This document shows positions 1 to 6,560 of a stretch of 6,842 nucleotides of DNA, piece by piece. The notes beneath the pieces are model-generated. The model saw only the letters and a program-made list of their open reading frames with translations. It did no database searches and was not told the origin of the DNA. Made by a program: the position numbers and the translations under genes. Numbering within the stretch: the first letter of the stretch is position 1; the number at the start of each line of letters is the position of its first letter. Origin of the DNA: CAYWBI01 sp964456445 (GTDB lineage Bacteria > Calditrichota > Calditrichia > Calditrichales > J004); assembly GCA_964456445.1 (NCBI GenBank), contig CAYWBI010000197.1, positions 1-6,842 of the forward strand, read 5' to 3'.

Positions 1-291
1 AGCCCGGCAGCAGTAAATACGATGATACATGTTCCGGTAGGATTTGAACAAATTGGCCGTGGCCTTGGTTGGGATCTGAATTCTGCCTATGCCTCCAATC
101 AAGGCGATATGCTTAGCCCGCAAACATACGGGCACACCGGCTATACCGGCACGTCTTTGGTGATTGACCCGTTGCACAACCTGGTTATTATCTTGCTTAC
201 AAACCGTGTTCATCCGCATGATAAAGGTCATGTGGTCCGGCTGCGTAGTCTCGTAGCCAATATTATCGCTTCGGCTTTAATCAAATACTGA
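1..291 (+). CDS. Beta-lactamase-fold serine hydrolase, C-terminal end (5' truncated by the window)
   Basis: The reading frame is open from base 1 and stops at TGA 289-291, so only about the last 96 residues are present. The fragment carries GLGWDL, then GHTGYTGTSLVIDP, then VIILLTNRVHP. This is the usual C-terminal pattern of PF00144 serine hydrolases (class C beta-lactamase/PBP-like/EstB-like). The HTG at bases 133-141 stands where the third active-site motif KTG lies in beta-lactamases. The catalytic SxxK and YxN motifs must lie upstream and cannot be checked. The GHTG...TNRVHP form is also common in hydrolases fused to or neighbouring NagZ-type glycosidases, so a role in cell-wall peptide or ester hydrolysis is as likely as antibiotic resistance. 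The Met codon at base 22 is internal, not a start. The family call is firm; the substrate is unknown. Confidence 0.88.
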   Translation, partial: SPAAVNTMIHVPVGFEQIGRGLGWDLNSAYASNQGDMLSPQTYGHTGYTGTSLVIDPLHNLVIILLTNRVHPHDKGHVVRLRSLVANIIASALIKY

Positions 292-319
292 TAGACTTTT
301 ATTTTTAAAGAAGTTATAT

Positions 320-349
320 TTGGCAAGACAACGCATAGCAACTTATAAT
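320..349 (+). promoter_or_regulatory. Candidate sigma70-type promoter before the YffB-like gene and glgC
   Basis: TTGGCA at 320-325 (5 of 6 matches to TTGACA) is followed after 18 bases by a perfect TATAAT at 344-349. Transcription would begin near base 356, just before the ATG at 360. This is the best promoter-like match I found in the first 5 kb. It sits in the 68-base gap after the hydrolase gene, where an operon promoter would be expected. Caveat: in an A+T-rich gap such matches can arise by chance, and the resulting 5' leader would be only a few bases long. Confidence 0.5.
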
Positions 350-359
350 GGAAATAAAA

Positions 360-710
360 ATGGTGCAGCTATATGGCATTCCAAACTGTGATCAAATCAG
401 AAAAACAAAGACATTTTTAATAAACCAACAGATCGCATTTGAATTTGTCAATATCCGCCGATTTCCGCTTTCTGAGACTAAACTTCATGAGATAATTGAA
501 AGTCTGGGCATGGATTTAGTTATAAACAGACGGGGCAAAACATACCATAGGCTGGCTATTAAGGATCTGTTATTAAACGACGATCAACTTTTTAGGATGT
601 TGGCAGATGATCAAACGCTTATAAAACGTCCACTGCTGGAAATCAATGGCACGTATTTAATCGGCTATGATGAAGCAAATATTATGCACTTCCTTTTGCC
701 AAAGAATTGA
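360..710 (+). CDS. ArsC/Spx/YffB-family thioredoxin-fold protein
   Basis: This is a small cytoplasmic protein of 116 residues, close to E. coli YffB (118). The N-terminus reads LYGIPNCDQIRKTK, the family signature GIxNCDxxRK, with the single active-site cysteine at residue 10. A KRPLLE motif follows near residues 89-94 and supplies the conserved arginine of the ArsC fold. Arsenate reductase itself needs more specific residues, and YffB-type proteins are better regarded as uncharacterised glutathione- or thiol-linked relatives, so no arsenate activity is claimed. I chose ATG 360 over the in-frame ATG 348 because family members begin three or four residues before LYGI, a GGA lies seven bases before 360, and the candidate -10 box covers 348. 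Starting at 348 adds only MEIK. The gene ends 19 bases before glgC, so the two are probably co-transcribed. Confidence 0.85.
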   Translation: MVQLYGIPNCDQIRKTKTFLINQQIAFEFVNIRRFPLSETKLHEIIESLGMDLVINRRGKTYHRLAIKDLLLNDDQLFRMLADDQTLIKRPLLEINGTYLIGYDEANIMHFLLPKN

Positions 711-720
711 CAAATAAATT

Positions 721-724
721 GAGG
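721..724 (+). promoter_or_regulatory. Ribosome binding site of glgC
   Basis: GAGG lies five bases before the ATG at 730, within the 19-base gap after the YffB-like gene. It fixes the glgC start, which is also where the family N-terminus begins. Confidence 0.75.
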
Positions 725-729
725 TTAAA

Positions 730-2007
730 ATGGTAAAATTAACGGCTATTATTCTTGGTGGAGGTCAGGGTTCACGCCTGTACCCACTTACCAAGGTTCG
801 TTCCAAGCCGGCTGTTCCTATCGGCGGGAAATTTCGCCTTATCGATATCCCCATCAGCAACTGTCTTCATTCGGGTATTCGTGATATTTTTATTCTGACC
901 CAATTTAATACCGAATCCCTTCACCGCCATATCTATGAGACCTACCGTTTTGACAATTTCAGCCATGGCAGCGTGCGCATTTTAGCCGCTCAACAAACCG
1001 CGGAAAACAAAGATTGGTACCAGGGGACAGCGGACGCAGTGCGAAAAAACCTAAATTTTTTGCAAAGTGCAAATGAGCATATAATCATTCTTTCCGGTGA
1101 TCACCTATACCGGATGGATTACCGGAGTTTTTTGCTGCACCATCTGGACAGCAATGCGGATATTTCCATTGCGGCGAAACCTGTTTTTGAAAATGAAGCA
1201 TCTAAGTTTGGCATACTTAAAACCGACGAAGATGGGATGATTACTAATTTCTTTGAAAAACCAAAATCAAAGGAAGAACTTGACGAATATCGTATTGCCG
1301 ATGAAGTTTTTGATCATTTCAACATCCCATCCGAAGGACATACCCATATTGCATCCATGGGTATTTATGTCTTTAAAAAATCGGTGCTAATTGAATTATT
1401 GGCTAATTCGGATATGGGTGATTTTGGGCGGGAAATTATTCCAAACAGTTTAAGCGACCGTAGAGTGTCGGCATTTTTCTTTAATGGCTATTGGCAAGAT
1501 ATCGGGACGATACAAGCCTTTTTTAATGCCCACATGGATTTTACCTGTGCCGTTCCCCATTTTAATTTTTACGATGAAGAATACCCATTTTATACGCGGC
1601 CACGGTATCTTCCGCCATCCAAAGTCAATCAATGTCAAATTAACCACTCCATCATTGGCGAAGGTTGTATTTTACTCGGATCAATTATCGAGGACGCTGT
1701 TATTGGGATTCGTTCTTTCATCGATGAGGGCACCTTTGTACAACGTTCCATCATCATGGGCAATGCCCATTATAACACAATCGATGAACGACGGAATAAC
1801 CGTTCGCGATCGATTCCGAATTTAGGCATCGGCAAGAACTGTATTATTCGCAACGCCATAATTGATATGGACTGCAGCATTGGGGACAACGTGCAGATTA
1901 TCAACAAAGATAACAAACAGAATGTCCAGGAAGAAATGTTCACAATCAGCGAAGGGATCATCATCATCCCAAAGGGAACCATTATCCCCGACAATACCAT
2001 CATTTAA
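730..2007 (+). CDS. glgC: Glucose-1-phosphate adenylyltransferase (ADP-glucose pyrophosphorylase)
   Basis: It makes ADP-glucose from ATP and glucose-1-phosphate, the committed step of bacterial glycogen synthesis, in the cytoplasm. The 425 residues match the family length (E. coli about 431). The N-terminal nucleotidyltransferase domain has GGGQGSRL (10-17), RSKPAVPIGGKFRLID (24-39), WYQGTADAV (96-104), SGDHLYRMDY (122-131; D124 matches the catalytic Asp) and FEKPK (175-179; K177 matches the glucose-1-phosphate lysine). The C-terminal part, from about residue 310, is a left-handed beta-helix with hexapeptide-like repeats. The RYLPPSK and IINKDN motifs and the SEGIIIIPKGTIIPD ending resemble plant and cyanobacterial enzymes more than the enteric type. 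One of the two lysines known to bind 3-phosphoglycerate there appears retained (K415) and the other replaced (M380). No glgA, glgB or glgP is in the window. Confidence 0.97.
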   Translation: MVKLTAIILGGGQGSRLYPLTKVRSKPAVPIGGKFRLIDIPISNCLHSGIRDIFILTQFNTESLHRHIYETYRFDNFSHGSVRILAAQQTAENKDWYQGTADAVRKNLNFLQSANEHIIILSGDHLYRMDYRSFLLHHLDSNADISIAAKPVFENEASKFGILKTDEDGMITNFFEKPKSKEELDEYRIADEVFDHFNIPSEGHTHIASMGIYVFKKSVLIELLANSDMGDFGREIIPNSLSDRRVSAFFFNGYWQDIGTIQAFFNAHMDFTCAVPHFNFYDEEYPFYTRPRYLPPSKVNQCQINHSIIGEGCILLGSIIEDAVIGIRSFIDEGTFVQRSIIMGNAHYNTIDERRNNRSRSIPNLGIGKNCIIRNAIIDMDCSIGDNVQIINKDNKQNVQEEMFTISEGIIIIPKGTIIPDNTII

Positions 2008-2094
2008 TCCGCCAAGCCAGAACGATGCACTGCCCGGTTGCTATTTGTTATCTATGAAACATCTTACAGAATATTTACAAAATACGGATAGGCC

Positions 2095-3900
2095 ATGCGT
2101 AAGAAATATCTCTATTTTAAGATATTTGAATTAAGGGATCATCCAAGGGAGATCCTTGCCTTTTCTCAAATTGAGATCGAACAAATTATCGGTCCGGTAA
2201 CCGCCATCGACAATATTTTTCAATTGAGCCAACATCCCGAAATCAAACGGGTTATTGAGAAAGATATTAATTTACAAAATGCACTTACGGATTCTCTTCC
2301 GGCCCGGGGGCGGCACGGGTATTTATGGAGCGGAGAATCCCTGCCGGATATTTTTGAAGCAATATGTAAACTGGCCTACATCAAAGAAGTCTTTCTTTTT
2401 CAACAGATGCTCGAACCTGAACCCCCCTTTCTAAAAGAAAAAATGGGCAACATGCCCTATCATGAGATGAATATCTATTTGTGGCGGGTTTATCGTTTTT
2501 GGACGGCGGGCTTTTTGCTTAGCCGGGCGATTTATATTTCCGGGATAAGTCGGCATGAGAGCGATATTGATGAAAAGTTTAAACAAATGTTGGATGAGCT
2601 GTCCCAGGTGCCTGGTGTTTTATACAATAATGACCCTGCGGAGATGATTGCTTATAACTCTGAACAAACGCCTATCAATTTTAGCCTGGACCCACGCGGG
2701 TCGAACCATGGCGACCGGCGCTGGTTACAAGCATTATGCAACTATATTTCCACAGACCCGGATGCTGCTATTTTTGCACCCTTTTGTGTGGAAAGCGATC
2801 TTGCACAACTGAGCATATTGGCGAATCATAATATGCTGGGCATTGAAAAAAAACCACTGAATCGTCTGTTTACCGAGGCCAACACCGTGCTTATTACGGT
2901 AGCTGCCGAAGATTTTTACACCCTTAGCGCGGAAATACATACTAAGACAAAACTGATTATCAACACCCAGCAGCAAACCCAAACCGATTTATTTATGTAC
3001 AGCATTGAAGGTCAATTTTTGTCCTTTTGGAATGACGAGCGAAAGAGGCTGGAGCGCATAGGCCCCACAGCTTTTGATATGACCTTTTTAAAACATGTAT
3101 CGGCGACCCGCTTTTTAATAGAAAGCAATACCCTGACAAAGAGCAAAGAGATAAATACGCTTTTCTTATCCGCTCTGGCTATTACGCTTATCCGCGCTCA
3201 AAATCGAAAACGACAACCCGCTTTTTATGAACTTTTTTCCAGCGCGTTAAAGGATATTTACATTCATCTTTATCTTCTTCAAAAGATAAAATCCATTCTG
3301 CCACACGCTTTTGGCGCTTTAGAGCTTTTGAGCGAAGATGCTTCACAACCAGCACATAACGGGGCCATCGATGGGGGTCTCGTGTTGTTACCAGATCATC
3401 CGGGACAAACATTTCCGGCAAATGAACTGGAGCTGAATGCAATCTTAAATTATGCGGTCCATTCCGGCCGTCGTATTGCCGGCAAGCCGCCTGAAGACCT
3501 GGCGCGGGCCCATCAAATTGAAGAAGAAATCCGGGAAAAAAGTGGATTTTATGCCAAACTTCCCAAAGTGGCCTGTGATCTGTTGACACGGCTGGAATTG
3601 TATGGCCAAAAGGTAAAGGTCGCTGAATTTTACCGTTTGCTTGAACTCCATTATTCCGTTCTGGAATCGATGCGGGACAAACTCCCCAGGGGTGCGCGGG
3701 TGACGCTTGTTCTTCCACCCTTGGAAATAAAAGTAGAAACCGACAGCCAACTGATTCCGCTGGATACAATCATGATTGAGTTTTTAGAACTCGACAAAAA
3801 ACTGTCTTTTAAATATATCCGGCAAATTGTGAAACGAATCCATCCTGTAAACTCGGGCATAAACGGGGTATATACGATTTTGTTGCTGCAAAAAATTTAA
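2095..3900 (+). CDS. Uncharacterised 601-residue soluble protein downstream of glgC
   Basis: I do not recognise a family. The protein has no signal peptide, no membrane segment and no evident nucleotide-binding or catalytic motif, so it is probably cytoplasmic. It appears mostly helical, with alternating charged and hydrophobic stretches. Distinctive segments are GRHGYLWSGESLPDIF (about 72-87), NFSLDPRGSNHGDRRWLQAL (from about 195), a glycine/proline-rich loop GGLVLLPDHPGQTFPANELE (from about 427), and an RIAGKPPEDLARAHQIEEE helix after it. The start is the first ATG after an in-frame TAG at 2089-2091; upstream Shine-Dalgarno support is weak (GGATAGG, 2086-2092). It lies 87 bases after glgC and 32 bases before the lipoprotein gene, on the same strand, with base composition like its neighbours. 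That makes it a resident operon member rather than a newcomer. Length and unbroken frame make it certainly coding; function is open. Confidence 0.85.
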   Translation: MRKKYLYFKIFELRDHPREILAFSQIEIEQIIGPVTAIDNIFQLSQHPEIKRVIEKDINLQNALTDSLPARGRHGYLWSGESLPDIFEAICKLAYIKEVFLFQQMLEPEPPFLKEKMGNMPYHEMNIYLWRVYRFWTAGFLLSRAIYISGISRHESDIDEKFKQMLDELSQVPGVLYNNDPAEMIAYNSEQTPINFSLDPRGSNHGDRRWLQALCNYISTDPDAAIFAPFCVESDLAQLSILANHNMLGIEKKPLNRLFTEANTVLITVAAEDFYTLSAEIHTKTKLIINTQQQTQTDLFMYSIEGQFLSFWNDERKRLERIGPTAFDMTFLKHVSATRFLIESNTLTKSKEINTLFLSALAITLIRAQNRKRQPAFYELFSSALKDIYIHLYLLQKIKSILPHAFGALELLSEDASQPAHNGAIDGGLVLLPDHPGQTFPANELELNAILNYAVHSGRRIAGKPPEDLARAHQIEEEIREKSGFYAKLPKVACDLLTRLELYGQKVKVAEFYRLLELHYSVLESMRDKLPRGARVTLVLPPLEIKVETDSQLIPLDTIMIEFLELDKKLSFKYIRQIVKRIHPVNSGINGVYTILLLQKI

Positions 3901-3919
3901 TCCTGAAATTATTTTTCAC

Positions 3920-3927
3920 GAGGAAGG
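3920..3927 (+). promoter_or_regulatory. Ribosome binding site of the CsgG-like lipoprotein gene
   Basis: GAGGAAGG lies five bases before the ATG at 3933. It is the strongest Shine-Dalgarno match in the window and supports this start, which also gives a proper lipoprotein signal. Confidence 0.8.
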
Positions 3928-3932
3928 CCAAC

Positions 3933-5105
3933 ATGCTATTTGAAAAAAATAGGTCAAAAAAAATTATTCTTATCCTAATCTCATTGCTTTTATTCTGGGG
4001 TTGCAGCACCACCATCCCCATCAAAGTTCGTAAACCGGCCGAGCTGAATATTGGCGCGGTGCGAACACTTGCTGTTTTGGATTTTGATTTTGCCGGACAT
4101 TGGGCGCTTGCCAGTAGCAAGGCCGATTCACCGGGTCTAAGTTTTTTGGAAAAGCTTCTTATTGGAGCCACGAAAAAGACAGAACAGGATGCCCTAAAGG
4201 ACGCTAGCCGAACAGCTTATCCCGGCAGTCAGATTAGCGACCAGCTTGTTGCACGGCTTGTACAAAATGGTTATTACGCCGTTATCGAGCGCTCCGAATT
4301 GGAAAAAGTTCTCAGCGAACAATCACTTTCTCTCAGCGGTTTGGTTGATGAAGGACGCGCGGCAGAGATCGGGCACCTTGTTGGAGCCCAGGCCATGATT
4401 ACCGCATCCGGCAGCTATTCCGTGAAAGATGTTGGAGAGTGGCAAACTTATACAAAAACGGTAAAAGACAGAAAAGGCAAGAAGAAAAAGGTTAAAAAAA
4501 AGCGCTATGAATATGCCCGCCGGGTTGGTCTGCAACTGACCTTTCGCATTATTGACGTAGAAAGCGGTCGCATTATTGTTTCAAAAACCAACCAGGCGGC
4601 AAATTTCAGTAGCGGCGGATCAACCGGCTCCAAGTACAAGTCGCGTGGTCCAAACCCAAAGGCTGCCGCAGATGGGCTTCCGGATTGGCTGCCGATTGTT
4701 AATGGATTGGTGGGCCGGGTTCTGGACCGAACAGTGGCTCAAATTGCGCCGCATGTTGTGACCGAAAAGCGGGTTGTCGAAAAGGGCGACTCCGACCGCA
4801 TGAAGGCCGCCGTGGAATATTGCAAACGCGATATGTGGGAAGACGCCTTTAATATCTGGACCGATGTTTTAAAAAACCATCCATCAAAAAAAGATAAGCT
4901 TGCAGCGGTCTATGATCTGGGTTTGTATTATGAAGTTTTTGGTCGGTTGGACCAGGCTGATAAATATTATCAAAACAGCTATGAGCTCTCCGGCGACAAC
5001 AAATATCTCGACGCCCGTGCCCAGGTGCGCAAACGCAAGCAGGAACAAAAACGCTTGCAGAGCCAGGAGCAAAGCGGACAACTTGGGGGGGATGGGAGTA
5101 AATAG
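3933..5105 (+). CDS. CsgG-like outer-membrane-type lipoprotein with C-terminal TPR-like region
   Basis: The 390-residue product begins with a basic stretch (KNRSKK), a hydrophobic core IILILISLLLFW and GC at residues 23-24, so Cys24 is the likely lipidated residue. F and W at -3 and -2 make the lipobox atypical. The mature part has RTLAVLDFDF (near residue 44) and then NGYYAVIERSELEKVL, GLVDEGRAAEIGHLVGAQA and MITASGSY, the classic order of CsgG-type domains. A lysine-rich stretch (about 177-190, KGKKKKVKKKR) interrupts the domain. It lies where CsgG homologues build their transmembrane hairpins, but its charge argues against a curli-type pore. Residues about 287-360 (CKRDMWEDAFNIW, AVYDLGLYYEVFGRLDQADK) look like TPR helices, and the tail is rich in Q and K. 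The protein is probably a periplasm-facing outer-membrane lipoprotein of envelope assembly or stress type. No csgA, B, E or F is nearby. Confidence 0.85.
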   Translation: MLFEKNRSKKIILILISLLLFWGCSTTIPIKVRKPAELNIGAVRTLAVLDFDFAGHWALASSKADSPGLSFLEKLLIGATKKTEQDALKDASRTAYPGSQISDQLVARLVQNGYYAVIERSELEKVLSEQSLSLSGLVDEGRAAEIGHLVGAQAMITASGSYSVKDVGEWQTYTKTVKDRKGKKKKVKKKRYEYARRVGLQLTFRIIDVESGRIIVSKTNQAANFSSGGSTGSKYKSRGPNPKAAADGLPDWLPIVNGLVGRVLDRTVAQIAPHVVTEKRVVEKGDSDRMKAAVEYCKRDMWEDAFNIWTDVLKNHPSKKDKLAAVYDLGLYYEVFGRLDQADKYYQNSYELSGDNKYLDARAQVRKRKQEQKRLQSQEQSGQLGGDGSK

Positions 5106-5106
5106 T

Positions 5107-5119
5107 TAGAGGAACTCTA
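5107..5119 (+). terminator. Small hairpin just after the lipoprotein gene
   Basis: TAGAG (5107-5111) and CTCTA (5115-5119) can pair around a GAA loop two bases after the stop codon. The stem is only five base pairs and there is no T-run after it, so terminator activity would be weak at best. It marks the point where A+T content rises. Confidence 0.2.
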
Positions 5120-5141
5120 TATTATTGTATAAAGCAAATAC

Positions 5142-5146
5142 AAGGA
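5142..5146 (+). promoter_or_regulatory. Ribosome binding site of the HNH gene
   Basis: AAGGA lies nine bases before ATG 5156. It is the only Shine-Dalgarno-like match placed for this start, so it supports the choice. No convincing -35/-10 pair was found in the 50-base gap. Confidence 0.55.
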
Positions 5147-5155
5147 ATTATAATC

Positions 5156-6058
5156 ATGAACTCTAAAAACAATGTCGATATATGTGAAGGTACTAATGAA
5201 ATTATGAATAACCGCTTGTCTTATATTGAAGGAAAAAAAATTGTATCTTTAAGCGTAAAGTTAAAAGAAATTTTGACAACAATTTTGAATGAAATTGAAA
5301 CTAACTATAACGTTTTACCTCAGATGAACCTAAAAAATAATGAGAAGAAAAATATTCTTTGCAAATTACAAACAGGTGATTATTTAGTTAGACAAGACAG
5401 CAAAAGATATGGCAGATCAAACTTTATTATTGCTGTGCTTTGCATACCCAAAAGAGATGTTATAATGTGTGAATATAATAATGAGAAAGCCATACCGAAT
5501 GTTGATAAAGAAGTCGTGTATTATTCTACACGCGAAATGGAGAACTCTCTAAAAAAGGTAAAAAAGGCAAAACTAATTGATGATTTAAAAGGAGATTTAG
5601 AGCAACTACTTAATAATGCGCTTAATTTCAATAAAAAAGAAAAGACAAAATTATCGTCCAGTAAACAAAAAGAAGAACCAAGTATTGATAATTATGAAGC
5701 TTGTGACCTTGACACCCCTCCCGATAGAATTAAAACATTTGTGAACCGCATTATCCGCAATACATCTATGAGTACTCACGTAAAAGTTTTAAATAATTAT
5801 GTTTGCCAAATTTGCGGTAAGGACGGTATTGTGCTTTCAAATGGGAAGCTTTATGCTGAGGCGCACCATATAAAACCTTTAGGGGGTAAAAATGAGGGAC
5901 CAGATATTGAGTCAAATATAATTTGTGTCTGTCCCAACTGCCATGTTAAACTTGACTATGGTGTTATAAACTTAAATAATTTGTCATCATCCCAACAAAA
6001 GGTGCAAAAAACATTTATAGACTATCACAATAAAAATATCTTCAATAAAATACTTTAA
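5156..6058 (+). CDS. HNH endonuclease with an unassigned N-terminal half
   Basis: A 300-residue soluble protein. The C-terminal HNH domain (about 205-285) is complete. It has CQIC at 217-220, EAHHIKPLG at 235-243 with the paired histidines 237/238, then SNIICVCPNCHVKLDYG with C259, C262 and H263. The four cysteines fit a structural zinc site, and the histidines fit the metal-dependent ββα nuclease centre seen in McrA-like and type II HNH restriction enzymes. Residues about 25-180 match no family I know; they include GDYLVRQDSKRYGRSNFIIAV and may bind DNA or a modified base. A charged linker (KKEKTKLSSSKQKEEP, about 160-180) separates the halves. The gene is clearly more A+T-rich than those before it. 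No methyltransferase gene lies within the window, so modification-dependent cleavage or an orphan defence nuclease is inferred, not shown. Confidence 0.85.
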   Translation: MNSKNNVDICEGTNEIMNNRLSYIEGKKIVSLSVKLKEILTTILNEIETNYNVLPQMNLKNNEKKNILCKLQTGDYLVRQDSKRYGRSNFIIAVLCIPKRDVIMCEYNNEKAIPNVDKEVVYYSTREMENSLKKVKKAKLIDDLKGDLEQLLNNALNFNKKEKTKLSSSKQKEEPSIDNYEACDLDTPPDRIKTFVNRIIRNTSMSTHVKVLNNYVCQICGKDGIVLSNGKLYAEAHHIKPLGGKNEGPDIESNIICVCPNCHVKLDYGVINLNNLSSSQQKVQKTFIDYHNKNIFNKIL

Positions 6059-6097
6059 CTTTTCTTGCCCTTAGGTTAACTTTTGTAAAATTGTTTC

Positions 6098-6114
6098 TAA
6101 GAAAATATTTCTTA
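6098..6114. repeat. A+T-rich inverted repeat after the HNH gene
   Basis: TAAGAAA (6098-6104) and TTTCTTA (6108-6114) form perfect 7-base arms around ATA. It sits 40 bases after the HNH stop and ends where the DUF1016-like homology begins. The stem has a single G-C pair per arm and no T-run follows, so it is a poor terminator. It may be a deletion or insertion scar, or chance in A+T-rich DNA. Confidence 0.3.
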
Positions 6115-6249
6115 AATACGCTATCGGAATTGTACTCTGCAAAAAGCAAAGACTAGTTTGTGGCTGAATATGTCATCAGCAACATTCACAAGTCCATGTG
6201 TATTTCGGAATATGGCTTGACGCAACCCCTTCTTGAAGAATTCAGATAA
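6114..6249 (+). pseudogene. C-terminal remnant of a DUF1016/YhcG-family PDDEXK nuclease
   Basis: Two plus-strand frames join into one recognisable C-terminus. Bases 6114-6158 read KYAIGIVLCKKQRLV. After a one-base shift, 6160-6246 read VAEYVISNIHKSMCISEYGL and then TQPLLEEFR, with stop TAA 6247-6249. DUF1016 (YhcG-like, PDDEXK nuclease superfamily) proteins end in the same order: an IGI(I/L)LC strand, then EYAL...(D)K..G(V/I)SEYxL. Here the frame is broken by an apparent one-base insertion near 6158-6160. All of the protein before the IGIVLC strand is absent, since the HNH gene ends only 55 bases upstream. Full-length members have about 350 residues, so roughly 45 survive. These proteins occur in accessory loci, often inside restriction-modification regions. 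This is a dead fragment; the assignment rests on motif memory and should be checked by a profile search. Confidence 0.65.
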
Positions 6250-6523
6250 TAACTGTCCAGTATTGAAGAGAGCTGGTGATGAAACCAATTCCAAATGCTT
6301 GGGCTATATCCATTATATATTGCGGATTGTTTTTGCTTGCATAGGTTTTAATTACACCCGGAAGATAAAAGCTTCGCGCTAGCTGTTCAATCTTCATAAT
6401 ATCGCCCGGTATTTTCAAAATAACTTTGTCACTTATTGCCCTTTCCATATTTTTAATATCTGATATTATCAGTCTCAAATTAAATAAATCTTGATTTTTG
6501 AATCTTCCAATAATAGATTTCAA
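6242..6523 (-). CDS. Orphan minus-strand ORF, doubtful; possibly a truncated gene
   Basis: The frame is open from about 6541 to TGA 6242-6244 on the minus strand. There is no ATG near its head: the first possible start is TTG at 6523-6521 (93 residues), and the first ATG is at 6448-6446 (68 residues). No Shine-Dalgarno site precedes either. The product, including LRLIISDIKNMERAI, IPGDIMKIEQLARSFYLPG and MDIAQAFGIGF, looks like an amphipathic helical protein and vaguely recalls the C-terminal ligand domain of TetR-type regulators, but I cannot assign it. Composition is plausible for real protein rather than antisense noise, and no plus-strand coding competes. The missing start and its position between two broken genes suggest a 5'-truncated remnant. 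Confidence 0.3.
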   Translation of the reverse strand: MKSIIGRFKNQDLFNLRLIISDIKNMERAISDKVILKIPGDIMKIEQLARSFYLPGVIKTYASKNNPQYIMDIAQAFGIGFITSSLQYWTVII

Positions 6524-6550
6524 TATGGTTGCAAAACGAAACTAAAAGAT

Positions 6551-6555
6551 AGGTG
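6551..6555 (+). promoter_or_regulatory. Ribosome binding site of the FitA-like remnant
   Basis: AGGTG lies five bases before ATG 6561. Its survival suggests that the antitoxin gene decayed recently, after arriving with its own translation start. Confidence 0.5.
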
Positions 6556-6560
6556 TGTCC

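Noticed and set aside
2054..2134. Short plus-strand ORF beginning at ATG 2054 between glgC and the 601-residue gene
   Set aside because: Only 26 residues, no Shine-Dalgarno site, and it overlaps the start of the better supported gene at 2095.
3188..3769. 193-residue minus-strand open frame inside the 601-residue gene
   Set aside because: It lies wholly opposite a longer plus-strand frame with operon context, and its product is rich in P, H, R and W in a way typical of antisense translation.
5085..5091. G7 run near the end of the lipoprotein gene as a phase-variation tract
   Set aside because: It lies five codons before the stop; slippage would change only the last few residues and would not switch the gene off.
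5118..5155. Promoter for the HNH gene (TATAAA at 5128-5133; TATAAT at 5150-5155)
   Set aside because: No acceptable -35 box lies 16-18 bases before the first, and the second directly abuts the start codon.
6059..6113. attC-like integron site or insertion-sequence end after the HNH gene
   Set aside because: GTTAAC occurs, but no paired R'/R'' core sites, long imperfect palindrome or terminal inverted repeat with target duplication could be found.
6491..6526. Possible promoter for the FitA-like remnant (TTGATT/TTGAAT with TAGATT/CAATAT)
   Set aside because: The boxes match consensus at only 3 or 4 of 6 positions in A+T-rich DNA, which is expected by chance.
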